A DNA stretch of 64,000 bases from Microbispora sp. H13382 (lineage in GTDB: Bacteria; Actinomycetota; Actinomycetes; Streptosporangiales; Streptosporangiaceae): contig NZ_JABBXA010000027.1 of the NCBI RefSeq assembly GCF_014161445.1, forward strand, positions 50,122 to 114,121, written 5' to 3'. The notes below the pieces were generated by a model. The model saw only the letters and a list, made by a program, of their open reading frames with translations, was not told the DNA's origin and ran no database searches. Made by a program: the position numbers and the translations under genes. How positions within the stretch are numbered: position 1 is the first letter of the stretch; each line of letters opens with the position of its first letter. This document shows positions 54,154-63,239 of this stretch, one piece after another.

Positions 54154-56655
54154 ATGGTGGCGCTCGCACGCAGACTCACCGCCCCCGCACCCGGCTGGAC
54201 CGTCGAGGCCGACGCCGTCGTGATCGGGTCCGGCATCGCCGGCCTCACCGTGGCGCTGCGCCACGTCGAACTCGACCCCCGGGCGCGGGTGCTCGTGGTC
54301 ACCAAGGACGTGCTGTCGGCCGGGTCCACCCGCTGGGCACAGGGCGGCATCGCCGCCGTCCTCGACCCCGAGGACACCCCCGACGAGCACCTGAGGGACA
54401 CGCTCGTCGCCGGGGTCGGCCTGTGCGACGAGGAGGCCGTACGCGTCCTCGTCACCGAGGGCCCCGACGCGCTGAAGCGGCTGATGAGCCACGGCGCCGA
54501 GTTCGACCGCGGCACCGACGGCGAGCTCCAGCTCACCCGCGAGGGCGGCCACCGCCGCAACCGGATCGTGCACGCGGGCGGCGACGCGACCGGCGCCGAG
54601 GTGCAGCGCGCTCTGGTCGAGGCCGTGCTGGCCGAGTCCCGCATCGAGGTCATCGAGCACGCCCTCGCCCTCGACCTCCTCCTCGACGCCGAGGGCCACG
54701 CCTGCGGGGTCACGCTCCACGTGATGGGAGAGGGCGCCCGCGACGGCGTCGGCGCCGTACGGGCCGGGGCCGTGGTGCTGGCCAGCGGCGGCATGGGCCA
54801 GATCTACGCGGCCACCACCAACCCCGTCGTGTCCACCGGAGACGGTGTGGCGCTGGCCCTGCGGGCCGGCGCGGTGGTCAGGGACATCGAGTTCGTGCAG
54901 TTCCACCCCACGGTCCTGTGGCTGGGGGAGGGCTCGACCGGCCAGCAGCCCCTCGTCTCCGAGGCCGTGCGCGGCGAGGGCGCCGTGCTGATCGACTCGA
55001 ACGGCGAGCGTTTCATGCGGGGCGTGCACGAGCTGGCCGACCTCGCGCCCCGCGACGTGGTCGCCAAGGCGATCATGCGCCAGATGGCGCGGACCGGCGC
55101 CGACCACGTCTACCTCGACGCCACCCACTTCGGCGAGGACAAGTGGCGGACCAGGTTCCCCACGATCCTCGCCGTCTGCCGCGAGCACGGCATCGACCCC
55201 GTCACCGAGCCCATCCCCGTGGCCCCGGCCGCCCACTACGCGAGCGGCGGCGTAGGCACCGACCTGTACGGCAAGACCAGCGTGCCCGGTCTGTACGCCT
55301 GCGGGGAGGTGGCCTGCACGGGCGTGCACGGCGCCAACCGGCTGGCCTCCAACTCCCTTCTGGAAGGGCTCGTCTACGGTGAGCGGATCGCCGCCGATCT
55401 GGCCGCGAAGAAGCTCACCCCGCGCGAGCCCGCGCGAGACGATCGGCCCGAGGGCCTCGTCGACCCGCGTACGCGGCCGAGGGTCCAGAGCCACATGAGC
55501 CGGGGCGCCGGGGTGCTGCGCAGCGACCGGAGCCTCGCGCAGGTCGCCCGCGCGCTGTCGGACGCCCGCTGGACGCCGGTCGCGGTCGAGCCCTGCACCG
55601 AGTCGTGGGAGGCGACCAACCTCCTCACGGTGGCCTCCGCGCTGGTCGCCGCGGCGGCCGTGCGCGAGGAGACCCGCGGCTCGCACTGGCGGGAGGACCA
55701 CCCCGACCGCGACGACGCCCGCTGGCGGGCGCACATCGACATCGCCCTGACGGCGGAGGGACTGACCTTGACGTACACACCTCACGAGGAACCGCGGACC
55801 GAGCTGGACAAGGCCGGCCTCGACCCGGACGCCGTGCTCGGTCTCGTCCGGGCCGCCCTGGAGGAGGACCTGGCCGGGGGACAGGACGTGACCTCGGTCG
55901 CCACGATCCCGGCCGGACAGCGGGCCGTCGCCGACGTGGTGGCCCGCAAGGAGGGCGTGGTCGCCGGCCTCGCCGTGGCCGAGACCGTCTTCCGCCAGGC
56001 CGCCGGGCAGGTCGAGATCGAGCGGCACGCCGGCGACGGCGACCGGGTGTGCCCCGGCGACGTGGTGATGACCGTGCGGGGCACGACCAGGGACCTGCTC
56101 ACGCTGGAGCGCACCGCGCTCAACTTCCTCACCCACCTGTCCGGCATCGCCACCCAGACCCGCCGCTGGGTGGACGCCGTCGAGGGCACCGGCGCCCGGA
56201 TCCGCGACAGCCGCAAGACCCTCCCCGGGCTGCGCGCGCTGGAGAAGTACGCCGTCCGGGCCGGCGGCGGGGTCAACCACCGGATGGGCCTGCACGACGC
56301 CGCCCTGATCAAGGACAACCACGTCGTCGCCGCCGGAGGCGTCGCCGAGGCGTTCCGCGCCGTACGGCAGGCCTTCCCCGGACTGCCGATCGAGGTCGAG
56401 GTGGACCGGATCGACCAGATCGAGCCGGTCCTCGCCGAGGGAGCCGACGAGATCCTGCTCGACAACTTCACCGTGGACCAGCTCGCCGAGGCCGTACGGC
56501 TGGTGGCCGGGCGGGCGCGGCTGGAGTCGAGCGGCGGGCTGACCCTGGACGTGGCCCGCGCCGTCGCCGAGACGGGGGTCGACTACCTGGCCGTCGGCGC
56601 GCTCACGCACTCGGCCCCGGCACTCGACCTGGGCCTGGATCTTCGTGAGGCATAA
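54154..56655 (+). CDS. nadB-nadC: Fused L-aspartate oxidase / quinolinate phosphoribosyltransferase
   Basis: 833-aa in-frame fusion. Residues about 1–530 are NadB: GSGIAGLTVALRHV (FAD), STRWAQGGIAAV, FHPTVL, SEAVRGEGA and HYASGGVGTDLYG with the C-terminal ANRLASNSLLEGLVYG. Residues about 545–833 are NadC: EEDLAGGQDVTSVATIP, RDSRKTLPGLRALEKYAVRAGG, LHDAALIKDNHV and LESSGGLTLDVARA. These are two steps of NAD synthesis from aspartate, normally separate proteins flanking a stop/start overlap. The linker is about TYTPHEEPRTELDKAG. nadA is not adjacent. The ATG at 54154 has AAAGGGG upstream; 54133 is the alternative. coaX follows 7 bases after the stop. Confidence 0.9.
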   Translation: MVALARRLTAPAPGWTVEADAVVIGSGIAGLTVALRHVELDPRARVLVVTKDVLSAGSTRWAQGGIAAVLDPEDTPDEHLRDTLVAGVGLCDEEAVRVLVTEGPDALKRLMSHGAEFDRGTDGELQLTREGGHRRNRIVHAGGDATGAEVQRALVEAVLAESRIEVIEHALALDLLLDAEGHACGVTLHVMGEGARDGVGAVRAGAVVLASGGMGQIYAATTNPVVSTGDGVALALRAGAVVRDIEFVQFHPTVLWLGEGSTGQQPLVSEAVRGEGAVLIDSNGERFMRGVHELADLAPRDVVAKAIMRQMARTGADHVYLDATHFGEDKWRTRFPTILAVCREHGIDPVTEPIPVAPAAHYASGGVGTDLYGKTSVPGLYACGEVACTGVHGANRLASNSLLEGLVYGERIAADLAAKKLTPREPARDDRPEGLVDPRTRPRVQSHMSRGAGVLRSDRSLAQVARALSDARWTPVAVEPCTESWEATNLLTVASALVAAAAVREETRGSHWREDHPDRDDARWRAHIDIALTAEGLTLTYTPHEEPRTELDKAGLDPDAVLGLVRAALEEDLAGGQDVTSVATIPAGQRAVADVVARKEGVVAGLAVAETVFRQAAGQVEIERHAGDGDRVCPGDVVMTVRGTTRDLLTLERTALNFLTHLSGIATQTRRWVDAVEGTGARIRDSRKTLPGLRALEKYAVRAGGGVNHRMGLHDAALIKDNHVVAAGGVAEAFRAVRQAFPGLPIEVEVDRIDQIEPVLAEGADEILLDNFTVDQLAEAVRLVAGRARLESSGGLTLDVARAVAETGVDYLAVGALTHSAPALDLGLDLREA

Positions 56656-56662
56656 TCGGGGA

Positions 56663-57445
56663 ATGCTGCTCACCATCGACGTCAGCAACACCCACACTGT
56701 GCTGGGCCTGTTCGAGGGTGAAGAGGTGATCGAGCACTGGCGGATCGCCACCGATCCGCGCCGCACGGCGGACGAGATCGCGGTGGTGCTCCAGGGCCTC
56801 CTCGGGCAGTCGCCGCTGCTCAAGGACGCCGACATCAGCGGCATCGCGATCTGTTCAACGGTCCCGTCGGTGCTCAACGAGATGCGGGAGATGTCCCGGC
56901 GTTACTACGGCGACGTCACGGCCGTGGTCGTCGAGCCCGGCGTCCGCACCGGCGTTCCGGTCCGGATGGACAACCCCAAGGAGGTCGGCAGCGACCGCAT
57001 CGTGAACGCGCTCGCCGCCACCGCCCTGTACGGCGGGCCGTGCGTGATCGTGGACTTCGGCACGGCCACGTCGTTCGACGCCGTCTCGGCCCGGGGCGAG
57101 TACGTCGGCGCGGTGACCGCTCCCGGCCTGGAGATCTCGGTGGACGCGCTGGCCACCGCCGGGGCCCAGCTCCACAAGGTCGAGCTGGTCCGGCCGAGGT
57201 CGGTGATCGCCAAGAACACCGTGGAGGCGCTCCAGTCGGGCATCATCTACGGCTTCGCGGGCCTGGTGGACGGCATCGTGGACCGCATGACGGCCGAGCT
57301 GGCCTCCGACCCCGACGACGTCACCGTGGTCGCCACGGGCACCGGTGCGCCGCTGATCATCGGCGAGGCCCGTACCATCGACGTGCACGAGCCCTGGCTC
57401 ACGCTGATCGGCCTGCGGCTGGTCTACGCCCGTAACGCGTCCTGA
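56663..57445 (+). CDS. coaX: Type III pantothenate kinase
   Basis: 260-aa ASKHA-fold kinase that phosphorylates pantothenate, the first CoA step. MLLTIDVSNTHTVLGLFEG is the ATP-binding N-terminus; NPKEVGSDRIVNALAA, IVDFGTATSFDAVS and PGLEISVDALATAGAQL are diagnostic. ATG at 56663 follows the nadBC stop by 7 bases and has GGGGA upstream. Groups CoA and NAD synthesis in one transcript. Confidence 0.95.
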   Translation: MLLTIDVSNTHTVLGLFEGEEVIEHWRIATDPRRTADEIAVVLQGLLGQSPLLKDADISGIAICSTVPSVLNEMREMSRRYYGDVTAVVVEPGVRTGVPVRMDNPKEVGSDRIVNALAATALYGGPCVIVDFGTATSFDAVSARGEYVGAVTAPGLEISVDALATAGAQLHKVELVRPRSVIAKNTVEALQSGIIYGFAGLVDGIVDRMTAELASDPDDVTVVATGTGAPLIIGEARTIDVHEPWLTLIGLRLVYARNAS

Positions 57446-57504
57446 CGACTCCCTCGCGTACGGGACCATAGAAGGCAGGATCCCGTTCAGAGAGGACTGA
57501 CGTG

Positions 57505-59190
57505 ATGGACGCCGACTGGGTGGCGCGTTTCGCCGATGAGGTCATCGCCGAGGCTGAACGGCGCGCACCGGGCAAACCCATCGTCTGCGCGTCCGGCCTC
57601 AGCCCCTCGGGCCCGATCCACCTGGGCAACCTGCGCGAGGTCATGACCCCGCACCTGGTGGCCGACGAGATCAGGCGGCGCGGCCACGAGTGCGTGCACA
57701 TCATCTCGTGGGACGACTTCGACCGCTTCCGCAAGGTGCCGGTCGGCATCGACCCCGCGTGGAACGAGCACATCGGCAAGCCGCTGACCACCGTCCCGGC
57801 CCCGCCCGGCAGTGAGTACCCGAACTGGGCCGAGCACTTCAAGGCGCCGATGATCGCGGCGCTCGACGAGCTCGGCGTGGAGTACCACGGCATCAGCCAG
57901 ACGCAGATGTACACCTCCGGGGCCTACCGGGAGCAGGTGCTGCTCGCCATGCGCGAGCGGCGGCGGATCGACGCGATCCTCGACCAGTACCGCACCAAGA
58001 AGGCGAAGGCCAAGGAGGTCGTGGACGCCGACGAGGCCGCCGCGATCGAGGGCTCGGGGGCCGCGAGCGAGGACGACGGCTCCGGCGCCGGGGGCTACTA
58101 CCCCTACAAGCCCTACTGCTCGGCCTGCGACCGCGACCTGACCACGGTCACCTCCTACGACGACGAGACGACCGCGATGTCGTACACCTGCGTGTGCGGC
58201 CACGGCGAGACGGTCCTGTTGTCCGAGCACACCCGCGGCAAGCTGGTGTGGAAGGTCGACTGGCCGATGCGCTGGGCGTACGAGGGCGTGGTCTTCGAGC
58301 CGTCGGGCGTGGACCACAGCTCGCCGGGCTCGTCGTTCGTCGTCGGCGGCCAGATCGTCCGCGAGGTGTTCGACGCGCCGCAGCCGATCGGGCCGATGTA
58401 CGCCTTCGTCGGCATCAGCGGCATGGCCAAGATGAGCAGCTCCAAGGGCGGCGTGCCGACCCCGGCCGACGCCTTGTCGATCATGGAGCCCGCGTTGCTG
58501 CGCTGGCTGTACGCCCGCCGCCGTCCCAACCAGTCGTTCAAGGTCTCCTTCGACCAGGAGATCCAGCGGATGTACGACGAGTGGGACACGCTGACCAGGA
58601 AGGTGCAGGACGGCACGGCGCTGCCGGCCGACCAGGCGGCCTACCGCCGCGCGTCGAGCACGGCGTCCAGGACGCTGCCGGAGACGCCGCGGCGGCTGCC
58701 GTACCGGACGCTCGCCTCGGTCGTGGACATCGCCACCGGGCACGAGGAGCAGACGCTGCGCATCCTGCGCGCGTTCGACCCGGAGATCACCGGGCTGGAC
58801 GAGCTGCGGCCGCGGTTCGACCGCGCCCGGCACTGGGTGAACACCTACCTGGCCGCGGAGGAGCGCACGCAGGTGCGCGAGACGCCCGACAAGGAACTGC
58901 TCGACACGCTCGGCGAGCAGGACCGCGAGTCGCTGCGCCTGCTGGCGGAGGGCCTCGACGCGCACTGGTCGCTCGACGGGCTGACCACGCTCGTGTACGG
59001 CGTGCCGAAGGTGCAGGCGGGGCTCGACATGGACGCCAAGGCGGCCACGCCCGAGCTGAAGGCGGCCCAGCGGGCCTTCTTCGCCCTGCTCTACCGCCTG
59101 CTCGTCGGCCGCGACACCGGCCCGCGCCTGCCCACGCTGCTGCTGGCCGTGGGCCGCGACCGGGTGCGTGAGCTGCTCGGTCGTGCCTGA
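57505..59190 (+). CDS. lysS: Lysyl-tRNA synthetase, class I (archaeal type)
   Basis: 561-aa class I LysRS that charges tRNA-Lys. SGLSPSGPIHLGN contains the HIGH-type motif and MAKMSSSKGG the KMSKS-type motif, with Rossmann insertions between. An unusual acidic, Gly-rich insertion (DADEAAAIEGSGAASEDDG) lies at about residues 174–192, before a zinc-like cluster YCSACDRDL and CVCGHGE. The ATG at 57505 or GTG one codon earlier could start; the ribosome site AGAGGAC fits the ATG. Many actinomycetes also have a class II LysRS elsewhere. Confidence 0.95.
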   Translation: MDADWVARFADEVIAEAERRAPGKPIVCASGLSPSGPIHLGNLREVMTPHLVADEIRRRGHECVHIISWDDFDRFRKVPVGIDPAWNEHIGKPLTTVPAPPGSEYPNWAEHFKAPMIAALDELGVEYHGISQTQMYTSGAYREQVLLAMRERRRIDAILDQYRTKKAKAKEVVDADEAAAIEGSGAASEDDGSGAGGYYPYKPYCSACDRDLTTVTSYDDETTAMSYTCVCGHGETVLLSEHTRGKLVWKVDWPMRWAYEGVVFEPSGVDHSSPGSSFVVGGQIVREVFDAPQPIGPMYAFVGISGMAKMSSSKGGVPTPADALSIMEPALLRWLYARRRPNQSFKVSFDQEIQRMYDEWDTLTRKVQDGTALPADQAAYRRASSTASRTLPETPRRLPYRTLASVVDIATGHEEQTLRILRAFDPEITGLDELRPRFDRARHWVNTYLAAEERTQVRETPDKELLDTLGEQDRESLRLLAEGLDAHWSLDGLTTLVYGVPKVQAGLDMDAKAATPELKAAQRAFFALLYRLLVGRDTGPRLPTLLLAVGRDRVRELLGRA

Positions 59191-59233
59191 GTCTCATGTC
59201 CCGGGGGCGGGCCGCACCGCCGATTAGCCGGCG

Positions 59234-59268
59234 CCGCGGGCCGGACGGCATCGCCGTCCGGCCCGCGG
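59234..59268 (+). terminator. 16-bp hairpin after lysS
   Basis: CCGCGGGCCGGACGGC and its complement form a perfect 16-base-pair stem with a three-base loop, 43 bases after the lysS stop. Strong terminator; it may also serve the convergent oxidoreductase. Confidence 0.8.
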
Positions 59269-59368
59269 TCGTACCGGAGCCGCTCCCGTTCGCACGCCGG
59301 TCCGGCGGCGTCAGGGCACCCGGCACGCCAAGGCACCGGAATGCCCCACCGGAATGCCCACCGGAATG

Positions 59369-60292
59369 TCAGGGCAACAGGACCAGCCGGCCGCGCAGGC
59401 CGCCCCTGCGCAGGCGTTCGTGTGCCTCGGCCGCCCGCTCCAGCGGATAGGTGCCGGCGACTCGCATGGTCAGCCGTCCGGCCTCGGCCAGCTTCGCCAC
59501 GTCGCGGAGCTGGGCCGTGTCGGCGCGGACGAACACCGTCGAGACCCGGATGCCGCGCAACGGGAGCGGGGCCTGCCCGGCGCCGACGGCGACGAACGCG
59601 CCCCCGTTGCGTACGGCGTCCAGCGCGGGCAGGCCGGCGACCGCCGCGTCCACCAGGCCGTCCACGCCGCCGGGAACGACGGCCCTGACGGTCGCGGCCA
59701 GGTCGGCGCCCCTCGGGATGAACCACTCCGCGCCGAAGCCTCGCACCAGCGACTCGTCGCCGGGCGCGGCGACCGCGGCGACCCTGATCCCCCGTGCCAC
59801 GGCCAGTTCCACGAGGTAGCCGCCGAGGCCCCCGGCCGCGCCCGTGACGAGCAGGGTCTCGCCCGCGGCGAGCCCGGCGAGGTCGAGCGCCTGCATGGCG
59901 GTGAGCGCGTTCAGCGGCAGTGTCGACGCCTCGGGTGCGGCCACCCCCGCGGGTGCCGGTGCGATGGCCGCCTCGTCCAGCACCACCAGGTCCCCCTGGG
60001 CCTTGAACCGGTCGGTCAGCCGGTCGGACAGACCGATGACGCGCGCACCGGGGCGTACGGTCGTCACTCCCGGACCGGCCAGGTCGACCACGCCCGCCAC
60101 GTCCCAGCCCAGTGCGTACGTCTCCAGCCGGGGCGCGAGCCCGTAATCGGGCAGTGCGCCCGAGGCGGTGAAGAGATCGATCGGGTTGACGGCGGCCGCC
60201 TCCACCCTGATCCGCACCTGTCCCGGCCCCGGCTCGGGATCGGGCGTCTCGACCAGCCGTAGGGCACCGCCCTGTGCCACCAGTGTTCTCAT
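59369..60292 (-). CDS. Zinc-binding dehydrogenase/quinone oxidoreductase-like
   Basis: 307-aa medium-chain dehydrogenase/reductase of the NADPH:quinone oxidoreductase branch. The N-terminal GroES-like part has PGPGQVRIRVEAAAVNPIDL and the Rossmann part has LLVTGAAGGLGGYLVELA. Zinc ligands are missing, as in quinone reductases. The ATG at 60292 has GGAGGAC upstream; the longer frame adds a non-conserved tail. Upstream is a small dyad AGAGC-T-GCTCT (60326–60336) that could bind a regulator. Substrate unknown. Confidence 0.85.
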   Translation of the reverse strand: MRTLVAQGGALRLVETPDPEPGPGQVRIRVEAAAVNPIDLFTASGALPDYGLAPRLETYALGWDVAGVVDLAGPGVTTVRPGARVIGLSDRLTDRFKAQGDLVVLDEAAIAPAPAGVAAPEASTLPLNALTAMQALDLAGLAAGETLLVTGAAGGLGGYLVELAVARGIRVAAVAAPGDESLVRGFGAEWFIPRGADLAATVRAVVPGGVDGLVDAAVAGLPALDAVRNGGAFVAVGAGQAPLPLRGIRVSTVFVRADTAQLRDVAKLAEAGRLTMRVAGTYPLERAAEAHERLRRGGLRGRLVLLP

Positions 60293-60615
60293 GTGTCCTC
60301 CTTCCACGCGGAAGTGAGCGTAGGAAGAGCTGCTCTCTTTTGGTAAGTAGGCACCTGGAAGTGTGTAAGGGAGACAGAGGGAACCCCCGCGGTGCCGGTA
60401 CGGGCCGGCTGCCGGCTCACGCGCCTGGATGAAAACCTCACGCCGCCGCTGGAAGCGATCGGGCGGTGGGCCGGGGTCCACACGGAGGATGCCGAGGCGG
60501 GCCCGGGAGACGTACGACCGGCGGGTCGACTCCCAACCTTGACGACCTTCGCGGCAGGCGTTTACCGTCCCTGGAGGGTGGGCCGACGAATCATCGTCGT
60601 GGGGGAGGGCGGACG
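60293..60615. other. Intergenic region between divergent genes
   Basis: About 323 bases between the oxidoreductase (minus) and the small HTH gene (plus). It contains the AGAGC-T-GCTCT dyad (60326–60336) upstream of the oxidoreductase and AT-richer sequence nearby. No convincing gene; open frames here have no recognisable domain. Confidence 0.45.
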
Positions 60616-60864
60616 ATGGGTGTTCCCGAGGTCGTCTACCGAGGTGACAGTCTCACCTCGGATTTTGATCGTGCCGGTCTCACCGAAGAGGACTTGCTTC
60701 TTCTCGCGGAGCTGGCCAAGGGCGTGACCGCCGACCGTGTGGGCCGCAGTCTCGACGTCAGCGGGCGCACGGTGCGGCGCCGGCTGCGGTGCATCTGCGA
60801 CCGCATCGGCGTCGCGACGGCGATCGAGGCCGTCGCCTGGGCGGCGCGCCGCCGCCTCATCTGA
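60616..60864 (+). CDS. Small LuxR/sigma region 4-like HTH protein
   Basis: 82-aa protein that is almost only a helix-turn-helix: LTEEDLLLLAELAKGVTADRVGRSLDVSGRTVRRRLRCICDRIGV is the LuxR-type C-terminal DNA-binding domain in outline, with helices at about 20–34, 38–45 and 49–63. No receiver or ligand domain is attached, so it is a stand-alone DNA-binding protein. Similar small proteins are widespread in actinomycetes. The ATG at 60616 has GGGAGGGCGG upstream. Confidence 0.75.
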   Translation: MGVPEVVYRGDSLTSDFDRAGLTEEDLLLLAELAKGVTADRVGRSLDVSGRTVRRRLRCICDRIGVATAIEAVAWAARRRLI

Positions 60865-61035
60865 CCGCGCTCCGGATCGCACGACGTCGCGGAAAGACGC
60901 CGGAGAAGGCGGCGATGTCGAGGAGCGGCGCCGCCGGCGAGGGCGGCTCAACCGGCATGCGCTCCGCGTCGCGCGATCTCGGCGGCGCGGCTCGGCCGGG
61001 GTGCGCTCCGGGTCGCGGGGTGCCGGCGTCGCGGC

Positions 61036-62085
61036 TCAGTCGGCGACGCGCACCGCTCCCGCGAACGGCCGTCCGGCGATCTTGGCGATGTGGATGACGT
61101 CTCCCGTGCGCGGCGCGTGGATCATGTAGCCACCGCCGATGTAAAGGCCCACGTGGTGCAGGTCGGAGTAGAAGAACACCAGGTCTCCCGGGCGGAGCTG
61201 GTCGCGGGAGATGTGCGTGCCGGCCGTCCACTGGTCGCCCGTGTAGTGGGGCAGGCTGATGCCGACGGACTGGTAGGCCGCCATGACCAGGCCCGAGCAG
61301 TCGAAGGAGCCCGGGCCCTCGGCGCCCCACACGTACGGCTTGAGCTGCTGCCTGAGGGCCCAGCGCGCCGCCTGGGCGGCCTTGCCGTCGCCCACGATGG
61401 GGAACGCCATCCGGCTGCGCGTCTCGCTGCCGACCGTGCGGGAGACCTGCCGGTAGAGGCTGCTCTCGGTCTTCTTGATCAGCTTGGTGATCTTGTCGCG
61501 GCGGGAGTCGAGGCCGGCGAGCAGTTTCTTGACCTCGGCCTGCCGGGCCGACGCGCTCTCTCTGGCCCGCGCGGCGGCGTCCATGGCCTTGGTGACCTCG
61601 GCGACCTCCTGGCTCTCCTGCAGCTCCAGCGCGTACGTCGTGGAGGCCTGGCTCAGGTACTTCCGCGGGTCGACGTTGCTGTCGATGAGCACGAGCGCGT
61701 TGCCGAGCCCGTTGGTCATGTAGGAGTGCTGCGCGAGGGCGCTGGCCTTCTGCCGGCGGACCTCCAGCTCGGCCTCGCTCTTGGCGAGGTTCTTCTTGGC
61801 GAGCTCGGCGGACCGCTCGGCCGCCTTCAGGCGCACGCGCTCGCCGTTGTACTGCTCGGTGAGGCTCTCGATCTCGGTGTAGAGGCTCTCGACCTGTTCC
61901 GTGAGCTCTTTGAGGCTCGGCTTGGGGTCGGCGGTGGCGCGGACCACCGGGGCGCCGAACGTGATCGCGGTGAGCGCGACGCCGACGAACGCCAATCGGC
62001 GGATGGCACCCGGACCGGCCGTGCCGGATCCGGACCGTCGGCGGCGGGCGTGCCTGCCCGCCGGCCGTCCTCCACGCGTGCGCAA
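61036..62085 (-). CDS. NlpC/P60 peptidoglycan hydrolase under c-di-AMP control
   Basis: 349-aa secreted cell-wall endopeptidase. A basic start precedes a signal peptide (about 28–50), then coiled coils (55–215), then an NlpC/P60 domain from about 230. Catalytic Cys is in SFDCSGLVM, His in HHVGLYIG, and the third residue in MIHAPRTG. The TTG at 62085 is preferred because GGGAGAGGAG lies five bases upstream. The gene is controlled by a c-di-AMP riboswitch just upstream, matching a common actinobacterial theme linking cell-wall hydrolases to osmotic second messenger. Confidence 0.9.
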   Translation of the reverse strand: MRTRGGRPAGRHARRRRSGSGTAGPGAIRRLAFVGVALTAITFGAPVVRATADPKPSLKELTEQVESLYTEIESLTEQYNGERVRLKAAERSAELAKKNLAKSEAELEVRRQKASALAQHSYMTNGLGNALVLIDSNVDPRKYLSQASTTYALELQESQEVAEVTKAMDAAARARESASARQAEVKKLLAGLDSRRDKITKLIKKTESSLYRQVSRTVGSETRSRMAFPIVGDGKAAQAARWALRQQLKPYVWGAEGPGSFDCSGLVMAAYQSVGISLPHYTGDQWTAGTHISRDQLRPGDLVFFYSDLHHVGLYIGGGYMIHAPRTGDVIHIAKIAGRPFAGAVRVAD

Positions 62086-62158
62086 CCGAGCTCCTCTCCC
62101 ACATGTGCCCCCCGGCAGGCCGTGGTGGAGCACGGCCATGTGGCGGGGCACTACTGAG

Positions 62159-62303
62159 CGCCTACCGGGTTAGCTGACGGGTTCGGGCCGGAGTAGCCCT
62201 ACCTTGGTGGATTCACCCCTTGACGATCTGAGACCGAACCGATCCTGATCCTGCAGTTGGGTCCCCGGCTCCCCTCCGCACTCGGTGCTTCGAAGATTCG
62301 GCG
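62159..62303 (-). ncRNA. c-di-AMP riboswitch (ydaO/yuaA class)
   Basis: Read on the minus strand the leader of the NlpC/P60 gene holds the ydaO consensus: GCGCCGAATC, then GGAGGGGAGCCGGGGACCCA, then GGGGTGAATCC, GTAGGGCTAC and finally CCGAACCCGTCAGCTAACCC with GGTAGGC. The order and spacing match RF00379-type actinobacterial sequences. It binds cyclic di-AMP and usually represses downstream genes. About 74 bases separate it from the TTG start. Confidence 0.9.
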
Positions 62304-62687
62304 CCCGGTCGCCGTGAGCGCTCACGATGACCGGCATCGTCGCTGGACGATAGTGCACGGCGAGTTCTTGCTCAACCAGAACTCCGAAACCCGTCTACGT
62401 TTGACAACCAAATGATCACAGCTGGGTCACGGACTCAATGGTGGTACGTCCGCGTTCACGTGCGTTTGGAGCGATCTGAGGTGTTGGACGTGCTGCGCGG
62501 GCTGCCGGAAAAAGTGGGACGAACCGGATCGTGGTCCTAACGGACGGCCGGGCGTTCTTCCGTATCCTGGCGGCTACAGAGGGTCAGATCTCATGTCGGG
62601 TACGGCGTTTGGGAATGACCGTTATCCGCAGAGGTCGTTCGTGCCGACTGCGAGGGATCGGACGCCGTCCGGCTAGGCTGGCCGCTC
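62304..62687. other. Intergenic region before the GNAT gene
   Basis: About 384 bases between the riboswitch and the GNAT gene. It contains the riboswitch promoter on the minus strand. The plus-strand sequence around 62400 (TTGACAACCAAATGATCA) is AT-richer and could be part of a promoter, but I cannot assign it with confidence. No gene seen. Confidence 0.45.
62347..62375 (-). promoter_or_regulatory. Promoter of the c-di-AMP riboswitch leader
   Basis: TATCGT -10 (complement of 62347–62352) and TTGAGC -35 (complement of 62370–62375) are separated by an ideal 17 bases, just upstream of the riboswitch. Confidence 0.6.
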
Positions 62688-63239
62688 ATGGAGCAGGTCG
62701 CCGCGCAGACATCCAGTGGTTCGGGTGCCACGGCCGTGACGGTGCGCCGGGCCAGGACGCCGGACGTCCGGGCGATCCGGCGTCTCGTCGACGCGTACTC
62801 GGGCGTCGGGCCCCGCCTGCTCAAGAAGAGCACGGTGACGCTGTACGAGGACGTGCAGGAGTTCTGGGTCGCGGTGGTGGACGGGCAAATCGTCGGCTGC
62901 GGCGCGCTGCACGTGCTGTGGGAGGACCTCGCCGAGATCAGGACCGTCGCCGTGGACCCCACGGTGCGCGGTGGGGGCATCGGCCACCGGATCGTCGCCG
63001 CGCTCATCGAGACCGCCCGGGACCTCGGCGTGCGGAGGGTCTTCTGCCTCACGTTCGCGGTCGAGTTCTTCGCCCGGCACGGCTTCCGGCCCATTCAGGG
63101 CACGCCGGTCTCTCCCGAGGTGTACGCGGAACTGCTCGCGTCGTACGACGAGGGTGTTGCCGAGTTCCTCGATTTGGAGCACGTCAAGCCGAACACTCTG
63201 GGGAACACCCGGATGTTGCTGCACCTCGACCGCCGTTGA
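62688..63239 (+). CDS. argA: N-acetylglutamate synthase-like GNAT (ArgA type)
   Basis: 183-aa single-domain GNAT acetyltransferase resembling the short actinobacterial ArgA (Rv2747 type) that acetylates glutamate for arginine synthesis. IRTVAVDPTVRGGGIGHRIVAAL is the acetyl-CoA motif A and the RVFCLTFAVEFFARHGFRPI region motif B. No amino-acid kinase domain is attached, as expected for this type. The ATG at 62688 is the start. Neighbours are not arginine genes, so it is isolated. Confidence 0.82.
   Translation: MEQVAAQTSSGSGATAVTVRRARTPDVRAIRRLVDAYSGVGPRLLKKSTVTLYEDVQEFWVAVVDGQIVGCGALHVLWEDLAEIRTVAVDPTVRGGGIGHRIVAALIETARDLGVRRVFCLTFAVEFFARHGFRPIQGTPVSPEVYAELLASYDEGVAEFLDLEHVKPNTLGNTRMLLHLDRR

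Noticed and set aside
53458..56877. 1139-codon minus-strand open frame opposite TetR and nadBC
   Set aside because: Shadow frame of a strongly conserved gene; its translation has no recognisable family.
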